DNA of 64,000 nt, taken from NCBI GenBank assembly GCA_014281115.1, contig JACONQ010000002.1, positions 744,001 to 808,000 on the forward strand, in the 5' to 3' direction. Shown piece after piece: positions 23,044-33,861 of the stretch. Each line of letters begins with the position of its first letter. The first letter of the stretch is position 1. Position numbers and translations under genes: made by a program. Source of the DNA: Laburnicola sp. R22_1. Its lineage: Eukaryota; Ascomycota; Dothideomycetes; Pleosporales; Didymosphaeriaceae. The notes below the pieces were generated by a model, which saw only the letters and a program-made list of their open reading frames with translations, was not told where the DNA came from and ran no database searches.

Positions 23044-23201
23044 ATGGCTCCCTGGTACGCAATGCACCATCACGACGCACCGTTGTGGCATTGTTGTGGC
23101 ATTGAACATTGGCTAACATGAAAATTTATAGCGACTGCAAGACCTGCTCCAACTGCAACGGCAACTGCAACAGCTGCGGCTGCGGCTCCTGCGCCCACTA
23201 A
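23044..23201 (+). CDS. Small fungal metallothionein, 26 residues, 8 Cys
   Basis: Exon 1 (23044-23054) is 11 nt, and exon 2 is 23132-23201. The 77-nt intron (GTACGC to TTTATAG) splits the first Cys codon as TG/C. The product is 26 residues with Cys at 4, 6, 9, 12, 16, 19, 21 and 24, no aromatic residues, and a body of Cys, Asn, Gly and Ser. CXC occurs at 4-6 and 19-21, and CXXC at 6-9 and 9-12. This is the composition of ascomycete copper-thioneins, such as the 25-residue Neurospora protein, though the Cys spacing differs. Such proteins bind Cu(I) in the cytosol and protect against metal stress. Because it is so short and spliced, ordinary gene finders would miss it. It sits divergent to nothing obvious and upstream of PCM1, which is on the other strand. 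Confidence 0.82.
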
Positions 23202-23581
23202 GCTCCTCTCTCATCGCATCTTCGACCCGCCGAATCCATCCGTCAACGAGCCATGGCAAACACATACCCAAATGGAACCTGTTATCGGAATGCAAGGGGT
23301 CTGGATGAGAGGATGTAAAGGCCATCGACAGCGGACATCAATCTCCATAGTGTATCAATCAAACCACTCGTCTTGTCCGCACCCTGAATGACGCCGAGCA
23401 TCTGCCTTGTCATGGAATTGGAATTGAACTTTTGTCTACCGTAGAGCCATTTATTCAAAGTGGCGATATGTCAAGTGCCAGCGCCTATCCGCTAGCAACA
23501 TTCAAGGTTGCCACGCATATACCAGAGTCTGAGTGCCCACAGCTCATGGTGGTAGCCGCCTGTTATTCGCAACCTCAGCCC

Positions 23582-25477
23582 TCACACTGAGCCCGCCTTT
23601 TGAACCAGCTCTGACACCTTCCTCGCCAAATCCTCCGCTTCCGCCTTCGTTGACGCCTCCGCATAAACCCTCACTGCGTCCTCCGTCCCACTCGCCCTCG
23701 CAAAGCTCCTTCCCTGCCTCACCTTCTGCACCTCCTTGTCGATCAACACCTGAAGCCCTTCCGGAGCAACCAATTTCCGCTCCGCATCCGTCGTCTTGAA
23801 CATGTTCCTATCCTTCACAATTACCTTGAGCAGGCGGTTAGGCAGATCCGTGTACGTAGATAGCCATTCCTGGATACCCCAGTTCTTGTGTGCGAGGACC
23901 ACTTCGACGAGGAGCATGTCGGAAAGGGCGTCGCCGACAGACTGGTTGATGAGGTCGATGCAGGCGCGGAGCACCGAGAGAGCTTCGGCTTGGCCGGGAT
24001 TCTTGGGCTCGTATTTTGCGATCTGGTCGAGCGTGTCGGGGGAGAAGATGACAGTGCCGTGGCCGTTGGCTTCGAAGTAGACGCCAATGTCGAGCTTCTC
24101 GGCTGCGTGGTGGAGATGCTTGACTCCGGTTGGTGTGCAGTCGACCTTGAGCTTCAGGTGCTGCTCAACGTACTGCGTTGCCGCACCGTTGGCATAGGCT
24201 GTTTGCACGACGCCAATCTTGATGTTGTCTGCTAGGCCTGCCAGGCGGACCTGGTCGCCCAAAAAGGACGCCACAAGGGTGGCGATGCGGTCACCGTCGA
24301 GCAGGCGGAATACGTTTTGGGAGTCCTTGAAGTAGAAGACGACGCGGTCAGCGTCTCCGTCGAGCGAGCAGCATCGATCTCCAGCGCCAGTTTTGGACGA
24401 CGGAGGAGCTCTCTGGTTCGTTTTGACGTAGTCTGCACCACACTGTATATGTAAGCATGCGAAATGGGGAATGAGGAATCTCATGCGCTTACGTCTACGT
24501 TCAGGCTTTCTGGCTTGATAACGTTGTCGTTGGTCACATGGATCTCCAACGCTTCCTCCTTCGGTGGAAGATGTTTGACGAGCTCTGTCAGCTTGGGGCC
24601 ACCAACACCGTTGGCACAATCGACCGTCAAGCTACCAGCAGGCTTCTTGCCCTTGAGTGCAGTCTTGAAAGCCGCCGCAAACTTCTCATAGTAGCCCTTC
24701 TCTGTAGGCGTACCATATGCATCCTTAGTGCCCTCCGTGTTGAGGCACCGGACCATGTAGTGTAGTTGCGGGGTTGTCAAGAAGCCGTAGTCCTTTACCT
24801 CCGCTCCAGCGGCCTTCAAGCCATCTTGTGCACAGCCCAGCAACCGAGCGCCTGAAGCCCTCGTGTCCCTGGCTACTACTACGCGGGCGGGAGCGTCGAG
24901 GTCGATCTTGTATTTTGCGGCGATTTCTTGGTAGTACTTCAATACGTCTTCTGGGCTGCCCCGGTTCGCCATTTCTGTGCTGAGGACCTCCCATTCTTCC
25001 TGTTTGCGTGTTAGGCAAGATTATCTGAAAGCTATTGTGCTGGAATAACAGGTCTTCAACGTACCTGCAGCATATTACCCTGACATCGAGTTAGCTCAAC
25101 CCTTCTCATGTAGAAAACACATCAACGGTCAACTCACCATTGGCTCCACCAGCTTCACGCCATTGTCCTCTGGCGGATTATGCGACGCTGTGATCATGAC
25201 GCCTATCCATTTACCCTTCAAAGAGCGGGACCTGAGTGCTGCGACGAGCCCCACGCGTGTCAATACGGAATCGAGGACGTCGCTACGGTAGTCAGCCATC
25301 GTTCAAAACTGATTGCGGGGTACATGGCATCTTACGCCTTCGTCCGGAACTACCATACCCGTTAGCATTTTCCATTGCTCATGATACCAATCCACTTACC
25401 CCAGCGGTTCCATATGCATAAATCAGCCCCTCCGGCGCGGGATGCTTCTTGACAGCCTCAACGATGGCGTCAGACAT
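23582..25477 (-). CDS. PCM1: Phosphoacetylglucosamine mutase
   Basis: Six exons (25477-25400, 25349-25336, 25282-25138, 25079-25065, 24999-24493, 24442-23582) give about 539 residues. Two exons are only 14 and 15 nt. Family marks are YGTAGFRTKA, the phosphoserine loop [13 protein letters not shown] with Ser64, the metal loop DGDADR at 281-286, the sugar-binding [11 protein letters not shown], and the phosphate-binding [14 protein letters not shown]. The enzyme converts GlcNAc-6-P to GlcNAc-1-P, the step before UDP-GlcNAc, and so feeds chitin, N-glycan and GPI-anchor synthesis in the cytosol. Splice phases close without any stop, and the small exons encode the expected FRTKA and GNMLQ residues. 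No lesion was seen. Confidence 0.94.
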
Positions 25478-26460
25478 GTTGACGACAAGTGACAAAGGTA
25501 GTGTGAGAAGGAGATGATCTTGAAGGCAATGGCAAGTAGGAGAAGAAGAAGATAAGAGGCGCGTCCGAAGGTCAACGAGAGAAAGCTAGCATTGGCGGGG
25601 AAACCGGTGTGCAGAAGTAGTCGTGTGCATTTAGCACCCCCACCACGCAGGGCTGAGCCGCAGAGCTCCACATAACAGGCCAACCAATCAGCAGGTCCCC
25701 CTGACGCACTTGCCTCTTTTAGGCGACGCCACAGGCTGACGTGCATGGGCGGGCATTCAGCTTGGCTCCCTGTTGACGCTCCCACGATAACTGAGCTGAA
25801 AACATGAGTTTCAGAATCGCTGCAATGGGCCAAAGCTAGAAAATTTACTTCTAGTGGTCACGTCTTCCAATTCTAGCGTCTTTAGTATTACATCCCGCGG
25901 CACCGCCTCGTGCAGCCCCCCCCAGCTCCTTGGCCCCTTTCAGCAACTTGACCACAAGAAAAGCTCACACCTTTTAACTGTTATGCCATGGCATTAAAGT
26001 AACCCTAGTTGAGATGAATTTGGGTAATCCGGAATCAAGAAATTGCAATTGTGTAACAGAGAAATACTCAGGCCCCTTGATTTGAACTTTGTTTTCACCT
26101 ACAGTAAGCAGGCGTATACAGTGCGTATATTGAAATTCATGTTGTTACCTCATAGTCCAAGAGACGAAGGCCTAGGCTGCCCAGAACCCTTCGATCTAGC
26201 ACTACTGTAAGCGTCAGTGTAATATCTACCTTTCCAAGCTGCTCTGGTTTGTAGAACAATAGAGGTCCGTAATGGTCACGGGATAAAAGGCAGAGAGAGA
26301 TGCACATCGCACAGAGGAACAGGCTTCCTTTTAAGCTACTGAATACTGCCGAGGAGCACGGGCCACATGGCCTAGCGTACAAAGCTCCAGATACCATGAA
26401 CCGAGTTAAGCCATGCCGAGTGAAAGCTAGAAAGGGGATATTGAGAATACGCAATCATGA
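25478..26460. other. Intergenic between PCM1 and NST1
   Basis: Promoter of PCM1 on the left, 3' flank of NST1 on the right. Frames of 100-136 codons on the minus strand show no motifs and look like untranslated sequence. Confidence 0.45.
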
Positions 26461-29400
26461 TCAGAACGCTTGTGGACCCAGGCCGGGGAACGGCCTGGCA
26501 GCCCCGAATGATCCAATCGGAATGCTGTGGCTAGGAATGGGACTACCTATCTCGCCGAGCGGGGGCGGCGGGCCTCCGGTTTCTACAAACTTGATGTGAC
26601 TAAGACGGCCTGGAGGAGACTCTTTGTACTCCAGAGAACCTCCGCCGTTGTGGTTGTCACCTATGATATCGCAAGCTTCCCGGATTTCATGAGCGGACAC
26701 TGCGGCTTCCGTCGGCGCGCGAGCGGACTCAATGTGGCTGTGAACCTCTTGAGCATCGACGTAGCCATCAGTACTGGGTTGCCGCATCGATAGCATCTTG
26801 CAAGTTGAGCATACCATCCGGCGAAGCCAAGCAAGGCGTTGCTCCCCAGGCCCACGTTGTTCGTTCCCACGCTGTGCTCCCACCACAGAGAATGGGTTGC
26901 TGAAGAAGCTTGAAGTTGGCGAGTTGCCCCAACCAGAACCGGGAATTGGGAAAGGCATGGGCGGCGTGCCCCATGCACTGGCATTGCTCGAGCCTGTGAA
27001 AACTCCATGTATGTCCGACCGCGGTTGACCTGGACCGTCGGGGAAGCCGAAACCGAGCGGAGCGCCTCTCAATGAGCCGTGCGGTTGCGTGCTTGTCCGA
27101 CGCGATGTTGGGAAATCATCGATGTCTTCTTCATCATCCAGCAGAGCCTTGCTGCCCAGTTGTCCCGCGAGTTCATCAATATCATTGTAAAACCTGCTGT
27201 CATCGTGTGGCTTGACACTAGCAGGCCGCTGAATGGGTGCCGGTCGTTGTATAGGCTGAGCTGCTGGTGGGCCGATAGGACTCTCAGTATTGTTATGCTT
27301 GTCAAATGATCCGGATGTCTGCCGCGAGTGGGTGGGTATTCCCATGCCAAATCCAGGCGCATGATTCGGTCCAGGGAACCCTGGCATCGGTCCGAACCCG
27401 GGAGGAGGTGCATCGATAGGAAACCCGCGACCCATTTGCATAGAGCTTGGTGCATGCATTCCTGGAGGCGGGAAACCGCGGAAGTTTTGTGCACCAGGCT
27501 GTGGAGGAAACATGGGCATATTGCGACCCTGGGTCATCATGCTAGGCATTGAGCCCTGGCCAGGAAAGCCATTCAAGCCCGGCGGCATATTTCCTATGCC
27601 CATGCCAGGAGGTATCGGCATCCCCGGTGGTAGACCAACAGGAGGCATTGGCGACATAGGCTGGGTCGGTGGCGCTGGCTGCTGTGAGGTGGGAGGCTTG
27701 GCGAGGATGGATTTGGGCATAATTGAGTTTTGTACTTGCGAGGCAGGTGATATTGACTTGCTCGTTCCTGGAGCAACAGACGAAGGTTTGGGTGACGAAC
27801 CGTGTGAGCCTTGTTGCGAAGTTTGGCGTGGCCTGCTGGGTGTGGGCGCTTTTGGCACGGCAGGTGTTACGTGGGGCGAAGGGATTCCCGTCGACGAAGT
27901 TTGCTTGAGCAATTGAGGTGGGAGAGCCACGGCAACCGGCTGTGAGTTCTTCTTAGCAGGTGCAGCAGCAGCATTCTGAGCCGTCGTGACAGCTTGCTCC
28001 TCCTTGCGGATTCGCTCCTTTTCTGCCCGCGCTTTGGTCTCGCGATCCCGACGATCCTTTTCTTCCTGGGCCTTCTTCTCTCTTGCCTCCCTCTCCTTTG
28101 CCTCGCGTTCCTCGCGCTCCTTTCGCTTGGCATCTTCTCGAGCTTTCTTTTCCTGCAGTTTGTGCTCTCGAGCCTTTCGCTCGGCTTCTTGTTGCCGATC
28201 GCGTTCTTCCTGCTGTCGCTTCAGGCGTTCCGCCTCTTTGCGCTGCTTCTCTTCCTCTTGCGCCTTGCGTTCAGCTTCCTTCTTTTTCCTTTGCTCTTCC
28301 CTCTTCTTACGCTGCTCTTCTTGTCGCCGCTCTTCGGCAGCTTTTAGCTCGGCTTCTTTCGCCGCTTGTTCAGCCTCCTTGCGTGCCTGAGCCTCTAGCT
28401 TTTGCTGCTTCTGCTTGTCCTTCTTCTCCTTTCGCTTGGCAGCTTCTCTAGCTTTCTTGGCCTTTTCCTTCTCCTTCTCGTCGTCTTCCTCGGCGAGTTC
28501 TTGCAGGAGTTGCTGCTGTCGCTCGGCGGCCACTTTCTCACGGTAAGCTTGAAGCACTCTCTGTTCAAACATTCGTGCAGCGAATATCTGAAACATCCGT
28601 CGTCCTTCCTCCATTCGCTGCTCCTCTGTCATCGTATCCTGCGAGCCATTAGTAAACCACAGACAGGATTGCCGGTTGTACGCACTTCCTCATCCTCCTC
28701 GTCCTCTTCATAATCCCCATCCTCGTAGCCCTCTTCATCCTCCTCGTCCTCTTCAAACTCGTCCTCTTCTGGCGGCAGTGGGTGGTTGTGAGAACTGTGT
28801 TGTGACCGGTACATGTTCGGATGGGCCTGATATTGAGCCTCTTCCTCCCGCTGCATTCTGCGTTCAGCGAGTTGCTCCATCATCTCAATGAACTTCTTCC
28901 CATCGTTCTTCAGCAGGTCGTCGGCCACCGTTAGGATTCCGCCTGGAGAATGCATCAGTCTCTCCCGCAACAGCGACATGACAGACCCAATACCTTTAAC
29001 TTGTAGACTATTACCGAATCGGAGGAAGTCTGCGGTTTCGGGCGGTGGTAAGCTTCGCTCTTCCTCGCTAAAGTCTTCTTCAGATGATATCTCACTATTC
29101 GAGTAATCTTGATCTCCCTCCTCGTCATCGCCTGATATGTCGTCGGTGTCATCGTAGTGGCCCGGCGGGGGGTGATGGGTCGTGTTTATGGGCGGGGGAG
29201 GGCTGGAAGCATGACGGCAATTAGCACAAGGAAAGATGTCACCGACGAGTTGGTGGAGGGTTGCATACTGCTCGAGTTCGTCGTAGTATGCATCGTACAG
29301 CACTTCTAGTTCCTCTTCTATTGCCATGCGCTTCCTGCCACACACTGAGCAGCTGCAAGAGTGCTTCTGCTGTTCCTTCATTTTGCGCAGGACCGCCTCC

Positions 29401-30044
29401 TTCTCAATTTTGACGAGGGACTTGCGCTCATTCTCGCCCAATGACAACCAGAACTCGCGGATGCGCTCTCGCTCTTGCTGGGTTGACGTATTCCATATGT
29501 GGTCGGGGTTCGAGCTGGGCTTGCGGGCAACCTGCATAGGCGGCTGTGGTAGATGTTGCGATGGTGGCGGGGGGTGGCGATATGCCGACGGGGCGTGGGC
29601 ATCTGGAGACCGTCGAGCCCTGCCTTCCTTCTTCCCCTTCTTGCCTGCTGCTGGGCCCGGCGCGTGGGTCGGCTTGTAGTGGCCATTGGTTGGATATCGC
29701 TCGTCGTACCGGTCACCGTCATCGTCACCATCCTCGGCCTCGTCTGAGTAGAAGTCGCCCTCTTCGTCATACGGAGTGTCGTCGAAGCTGGGGCGTGCAT
29801 ACTGCGGCGCTGGCTTGTGGGAGGCGGGCGCATTGCGCGTCACGGGCTGCTGCGGCGGGAGCGGATGGCCGTTCTTGGTAGGCACCGCGGGCTGCTTATG
29901 TGCCTCGGCCGCCTTCTTCGCAGCTTCCTTCTCTCGCCGCTTCTGCTTCTTGCGGTTCACGCCGCCTGCGGCAGAGGCGTGCGTGCCTTCGGCGCCGTTT
30001 GGGGGTGCCGTCGGGGCGGCCGCCGCTCTCGTGCCTTGAGCCAT
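26461..30044 (-). CDS. NST1: Stress-response protein Nst1
   Basis: Two exons (30044-28686 and 28638-26461) join through a 47-nt intron with a TACTAAT branch, giving about 1178 residues. The order of regions matches fungal Nst1: an N-terminal [16 protein letters not shown] basic segment, an acidic region, [28 protein letters not shown], then [21 protein letters not shown] coiled coil of several hundred residues made of Lys, Glu, Arg and Ala follows. After it come a Pro/Gly/Met-rich part and a C-terminal [11 protein letters not shown] zinc-like motif with NGGGSLEYK. Yeast Nst1 acts in salt tolerance and was found with splicing and mRNA-decay factors; the mould role is less clear. The start at 30044 was chosen because the upstream extension lacks conservation signs. 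The long frames on the opposite strand are shadows of its biased composition. Confidence 0.9.
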
Positions 30045-31027
30045 GGGACCAGCTAGGCGGGTGTGATGGGGGGGAGGTGGTGCTGCACAGAGGGTTAGCA
30101 GGTGGTGAGGCAGCGGCCGTGGCCTACTGTGTGGTGCGGCTAGACGCAGACAGGCCGCGTAGCAGCAAGGTCGGCGCGGCCAGTCCCCCGCTTTGGTACT
30201 CACACAATGGGGCGTGTTGGCGGGGACGGTGCAGAGGCGCGGCAGAGACTGCTCGGGGGAGGAGGGACAGCGGACGGTCGGTCAGGCGGCTGGCATGGCT
30301 CGCCGGCGGGGTTGTCGCTTTGGTGATATTGTGAAGGTCGGGCGTTGTCGAACGCGAGCCTTAGTGCCCCATGTGCCAAGCACGACAACCCGGGTTGCGT
30401 CTGCCCCAAGCATCTGCGCTTGCTCAGTGCCAGCGGCAGCGGCCCAGCCCCCAAGGTCCACGGTCCATCAAGGTCCATTGACTTGCATCCGCCGCCCGCC
30501 GCCCGCCGCCCATCTCAGCTCTGCGCTGGGAACGCTTCCACTAGTCCTCTCGCCTGCCGTCTGCCCGTGCGTGCAGCTCCGACCCTGCGCCGCCCTCGCA
30601 TTCTTAAATCCTCGCTCGCACCCCCCAGCTGGCCCTCCCCGTCGACGCGCGCCGCCCGCTTCTACAGACCGACAGGCAGACAAACAAACAAGCAGACCAC
30701 CAGCAGTCGCTCGCCGCAGCTGCGCCCCCGAGACGCCCCGCCGTCCCATCACTCGCTCCCTGCCGTGCTCCACCAGCATCGCAGACGCAGCTCCGGACCA
30801 CCTCCGTCTCGCCAGCTCGCCCTCGCCGTCTGCCTCCCTCGTCGACGCAGCCCTCATTTGTCACGCCGGGCCGCCAGCCAGCAAGTGCGCCTGCGAGTTT
30901 GCTTGCACGTCAAGCGCGCAACCGTTGCCATCCTCCGGCCCGCCTTGTTTGCACTCGCCCCGAGCCAGGACCCTTCGCGACAGCCACTCCGCCATTGCCT
31001 TGATTGGGGCAGAGCTCTCTGTTGGAA
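30045..31027. promoter_or_regulatory. Divergent promoter of NST1 and RHO2-type gene
   Basis: A C-rich region on the plus strand with pyrimidine stretches and long but motif-free open frames. It must hold the 5' regions of both divergent genes. The 355-codon plus-strand frame here is judged a composition artefact. Confidence 0.5.
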
Positions 31028-32164
31028 ATGGCCCAGAATGGAGAGCCCGTGATGCGCCGGTACGTATGCTTCTCACGCTCCGTCATGGCTTCCGTATTCC
31101 TGCCCTCTCGCTTCTGTTCCACGGCCCCTCAGCATTCGCAGTCACTTGTCCTACAATTCCCCGCTTCTGCGCTTCTACACGTTTCCATGGCCTTTGCCGT
31201 CCTTTCATTCTCTCTACATGCGCGATTTCGTTTTCCTTGTCGTCGAAAAGACGGCCATAAGCGTTTATTGGGCGTTGCAGCAGACCTGCGTCGTGCGCGA
31301 TAACCCGCATTGGCGTTCCCGATCCGACCCTATCCTGGTCCAAAAATAGGACCATTACTTGCCCACCCATGTCTATATTTATTTCGTCGCGCATTGATTT
31401 TGTCCTCGTTCTATTTTTTTTCTTTTGAATTCGACCATGTTCGCCGTTCCTTTAATTTCACGACTACCAGCCTTATCCTGTCTGACATCAACCTAATGAT
31501 TACCTCGGTTGCTCTAGTCCGTTTCGCTGATCAAAGACCCACAGGAAGCTAGTCATTATTGGCGACGGTGCTTGCGGCAAAACCAGTCTCTTGAGTGTCT
31601 TTACCCTTGGATATTTTCCTACGGTGGGTCCAATACGCCAGACTCGCGAGGTAGCATTTCAGCTGACCCTTTCAGCGTTACGTCCCGACCGTCTTCGAGA
31701 ACTACGTCACCGACTGTAGAGTGGATGGCAAGTCGGTGCAGTTAGCGTTGTGGGATACGGCTGGCCAGGAAGACTACGAGCGACTACGGCCTCTTGCATA
31801 TTCGAAAGCCCATGTCATACTGATAGGCTTCTCCGTCGACTCGCCCGATTCGTTAGAGAACGTCAAGCACAAATGGGCCGAAGAGGCTCGCGAGCGCTGT
31901 CCAGGGGTCCCGATCATATTAGTCGGTCTCAAGAAGGATCTTCGCGAGGACCCTCTCGCCCAGGAGGAGATGCGAAAGAAGTCTCTCAAGTTCACCACCA
32001 CGAAGGCAGGCAGCGACACAAAGGAGGTGATCGGCGCCAGAAAATATCTCGAGTGCTCCTCACTGACGGGTGACGGCGTGGACGACGTTTTCGAAGCTGC
32101 CACTCGCGCCGCCCTCTTGTCTCAGGACAAGAAGGAGAGTGGCGGCTGCTGTGTTATCTTGTGA
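31028..32164 (+). CDS. RHO2: Rho-family GTPase, Rho2-type
   Basis: Three exons (31028-31059, 31545-31623, 31676-32164) give 199 residues. The G1 loop is [11 protein letters not shown], the effector region [18 protein letters not shown]3 is [16 protein letters not shown]4 is [12 protein letters not shown] (LKKD rather than TKxD), and the end is a GGCCVIL prenylation box. LKKD and the CCVIL tail point to the Rho2 group of filamentous fungi rather than Rho1 or Cdc42; the exact paralogue is inferred. Such GTPases sit at the plasma membrane and control wall synthesis through protein kinase C and alpha-glucan synthase. The first coding exon is 32 nt, followed by an unusually long 485-nt intron, a likely place for regulatory sequence. 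Confidence 0.85.
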
Positions 32165-32737
32165 AGCAATTATTCATTTGCATTGGGCGGAGTTATCCAG
32201 GCGTATTGCTTCCATTCTTGAATTCTCAATGTTCTGCGGGCCATTGCCAAGCGATGGTGTAGCCTTCATCATCATTTTGGTTTTTGTGTTTTTTTTTCTT
32301 TTTTGCTGAGAAAAGTCCGACGGGGTTTCTGGTTCTAGTGGACATATTTGACCGAAAGGTGGCTTTTTGGTGGTACGATATGCCGATGGGTCTTACGATG
32401 ATGACGACGGTCATCTTACGCTCCTTTCTAGTTGTGTATTTGTTTTGCATGCGGTTGGGTTGGGAGCCGTTGGGCGACGGCGAGGCGAGTGGACCGGCGT
32501 AAGGCATATATGCAATACTGACTGTACGTTGAGCGTTAATAGTGACAGAGCGAGGTCTTGATGTAGCCATGCTTCCAAATAATATATTGTCTTCGCATAC
32601 ATTCCTCTTGTGATACTCTTACACGCCTAATAGTCGCCTCAGTGGTATAATAGGACACGTCCTGCCAGCAATGTACAACGGCAGACCCAAAATTTCCTCT
32701 TGCAATACACAATATCATACAATCCCACAAGCATCGT
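32165..32737. other. Convergent 3' regions
   Basis: Sequence between two convergent genes, with T-rich runs near 32285. It probably carries both transcript ends. No gene was seen. Confidence 0.5.
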
Positions 32738-33427
32738 CTAATTCCTCGTCCAAGCATGATTCCACCCCTCGCGACTGGGAAAGTCCGTCTGCACCTTCGC
32801 ATACTCAATCGGCACACTCCCCCATGTCCCCCTCTTCAGCATGGCACTTCGATACAAGCGGCCGACCTCCTTGCCCTTGACACCCAAGCGGCCAGCATCG
32901 GCGCCCTGCCCGCCAGCCTCAGCCTCGCTCACAAGATTCCCATTGCTATCCATGAGCCGCAGGTGCTCGCACGCCGCGCGCATCGACATGTATTGGCGCT
33001 CGAGATCGCGCTCTTCGGCCCAGCGGCGCTTGCGCAGGAAGAGCAGCCAGGCGCGGTGGATGGTCCAGTGGCGGAGGTAGCGGAGGCGCGAGAAGTGGAG
33101 GGGCCGCGGGGTTAGGGGGTGCGAGAGGTGGTAGCGGATTGAGGCTGGGAGGGGGAGGGTGTGTTAGTGGTGTGGCTTATTTCTTGGATTGGGTTCGAAG
33201 AGAGAAGGATGAGTATGGAGAGACGTACTTATGCGTGGGTCTGTGGTGTTTCCTCCCTTTTTGCGCTTTAGGAGGCGCGCTGTGGTTGAGAATGGGGATG
33301 CGGATGCGGATCCGGGCGCGGGTAGGGGCCGGCGTGTTGGGGGCGCATTTCTTTGGATGGCGGTTGGGAGGGGGTGTTTTGAGGGGTTGAGCGGTCGGAA
33401 GATGGGTCTGAAGGTGGAGAGGGGCAT
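32738..33427 (-). CDS. MRPL28: Mitochondrial large-subunit ribosomal protein mL40
   Basis: Two exons (33427-33229 and 33144-32738) join through an 84-nt intron at PRI/TSIRYHL, giving 201 residues. The N-terminus is rich in Arg, Pro, Ser and Thr with few acids, as expected for a mitochondrial presequence. Then come KRKKGGNTTDPRI and the family block HPLTPRPLHFSRLRYLRHWT, WTIHRAW and RDLERQYMSMRAACEHL. The end, QTDFPSREGWNHAW, is also typical. It belongs to the mL40 family (yeast Mrpl28), a structural protein of the mitoribosome. No lesion was seen. Confidence 0.9.
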
Positions 33428-33700
33428 TTTCGCGTGGTGGTTGGGTGCGACTGCGATGATGGGGGAGGTTGAGGGTTTGAAATAGCGCCGCACAGGCCAT
33501 TTTTTGCACCTAAGGCAAAAACGTGATCCATCACAATCGCACATCTTCACATGTTTGACATTCTCTTTCTCATCCTACGTTGTGAACATGGCTTGATCGC
33601 AATAAATACCTGAAATTGTCTCGACCGAGATGCCCATAAACACACAGTCATGATCATATCATTGAGAGAGAACTTTTTCATTGAGCGCGTCACTTGATTA

Positions 33701-33742
33701 CCGTGGGTCACCACCTGGTGCACGGCCCCACCTGGTGCACGG
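33701..33742. repeat. Left terminal inverted repeat, 42 bp
   Basis: Matches the reverse complement of 35792-35833 with two differences (CTGGTG versus CTCGTG, at equivalent places). Within the repeat, CACCTGGTGCACGG occurs twice in direct order, which may be paired transposase sites. Confidence 0.93.
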
Positions 33743-33861
33743 TTTCCAGATGCCCACACCCACAACTTTTGCAGCTGTAGAGTCGCATATATATTGTATT
33801 ATCGCGAGATTTTTTAGTGGAGGGCTTTTAAGGACCTATTTGATTGATTGGTAACGATAAA

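Noticed and set aside
27986..28451. Leu/Ser-rich plus-strand frames opposite NST1
   Set aside because: They are complements of the Lys/Glu/Arg coiled-coil coding region, a known artefact of biased composition.
30193..31260. Long plus-strand open frame of 355 codons
   Set aside because: It is Pro/Ser/Arg-rich, overlaps the first exon of the Rho2-type gene in another frame, and lies in a C-rich divergent promoter; no motif supports it.
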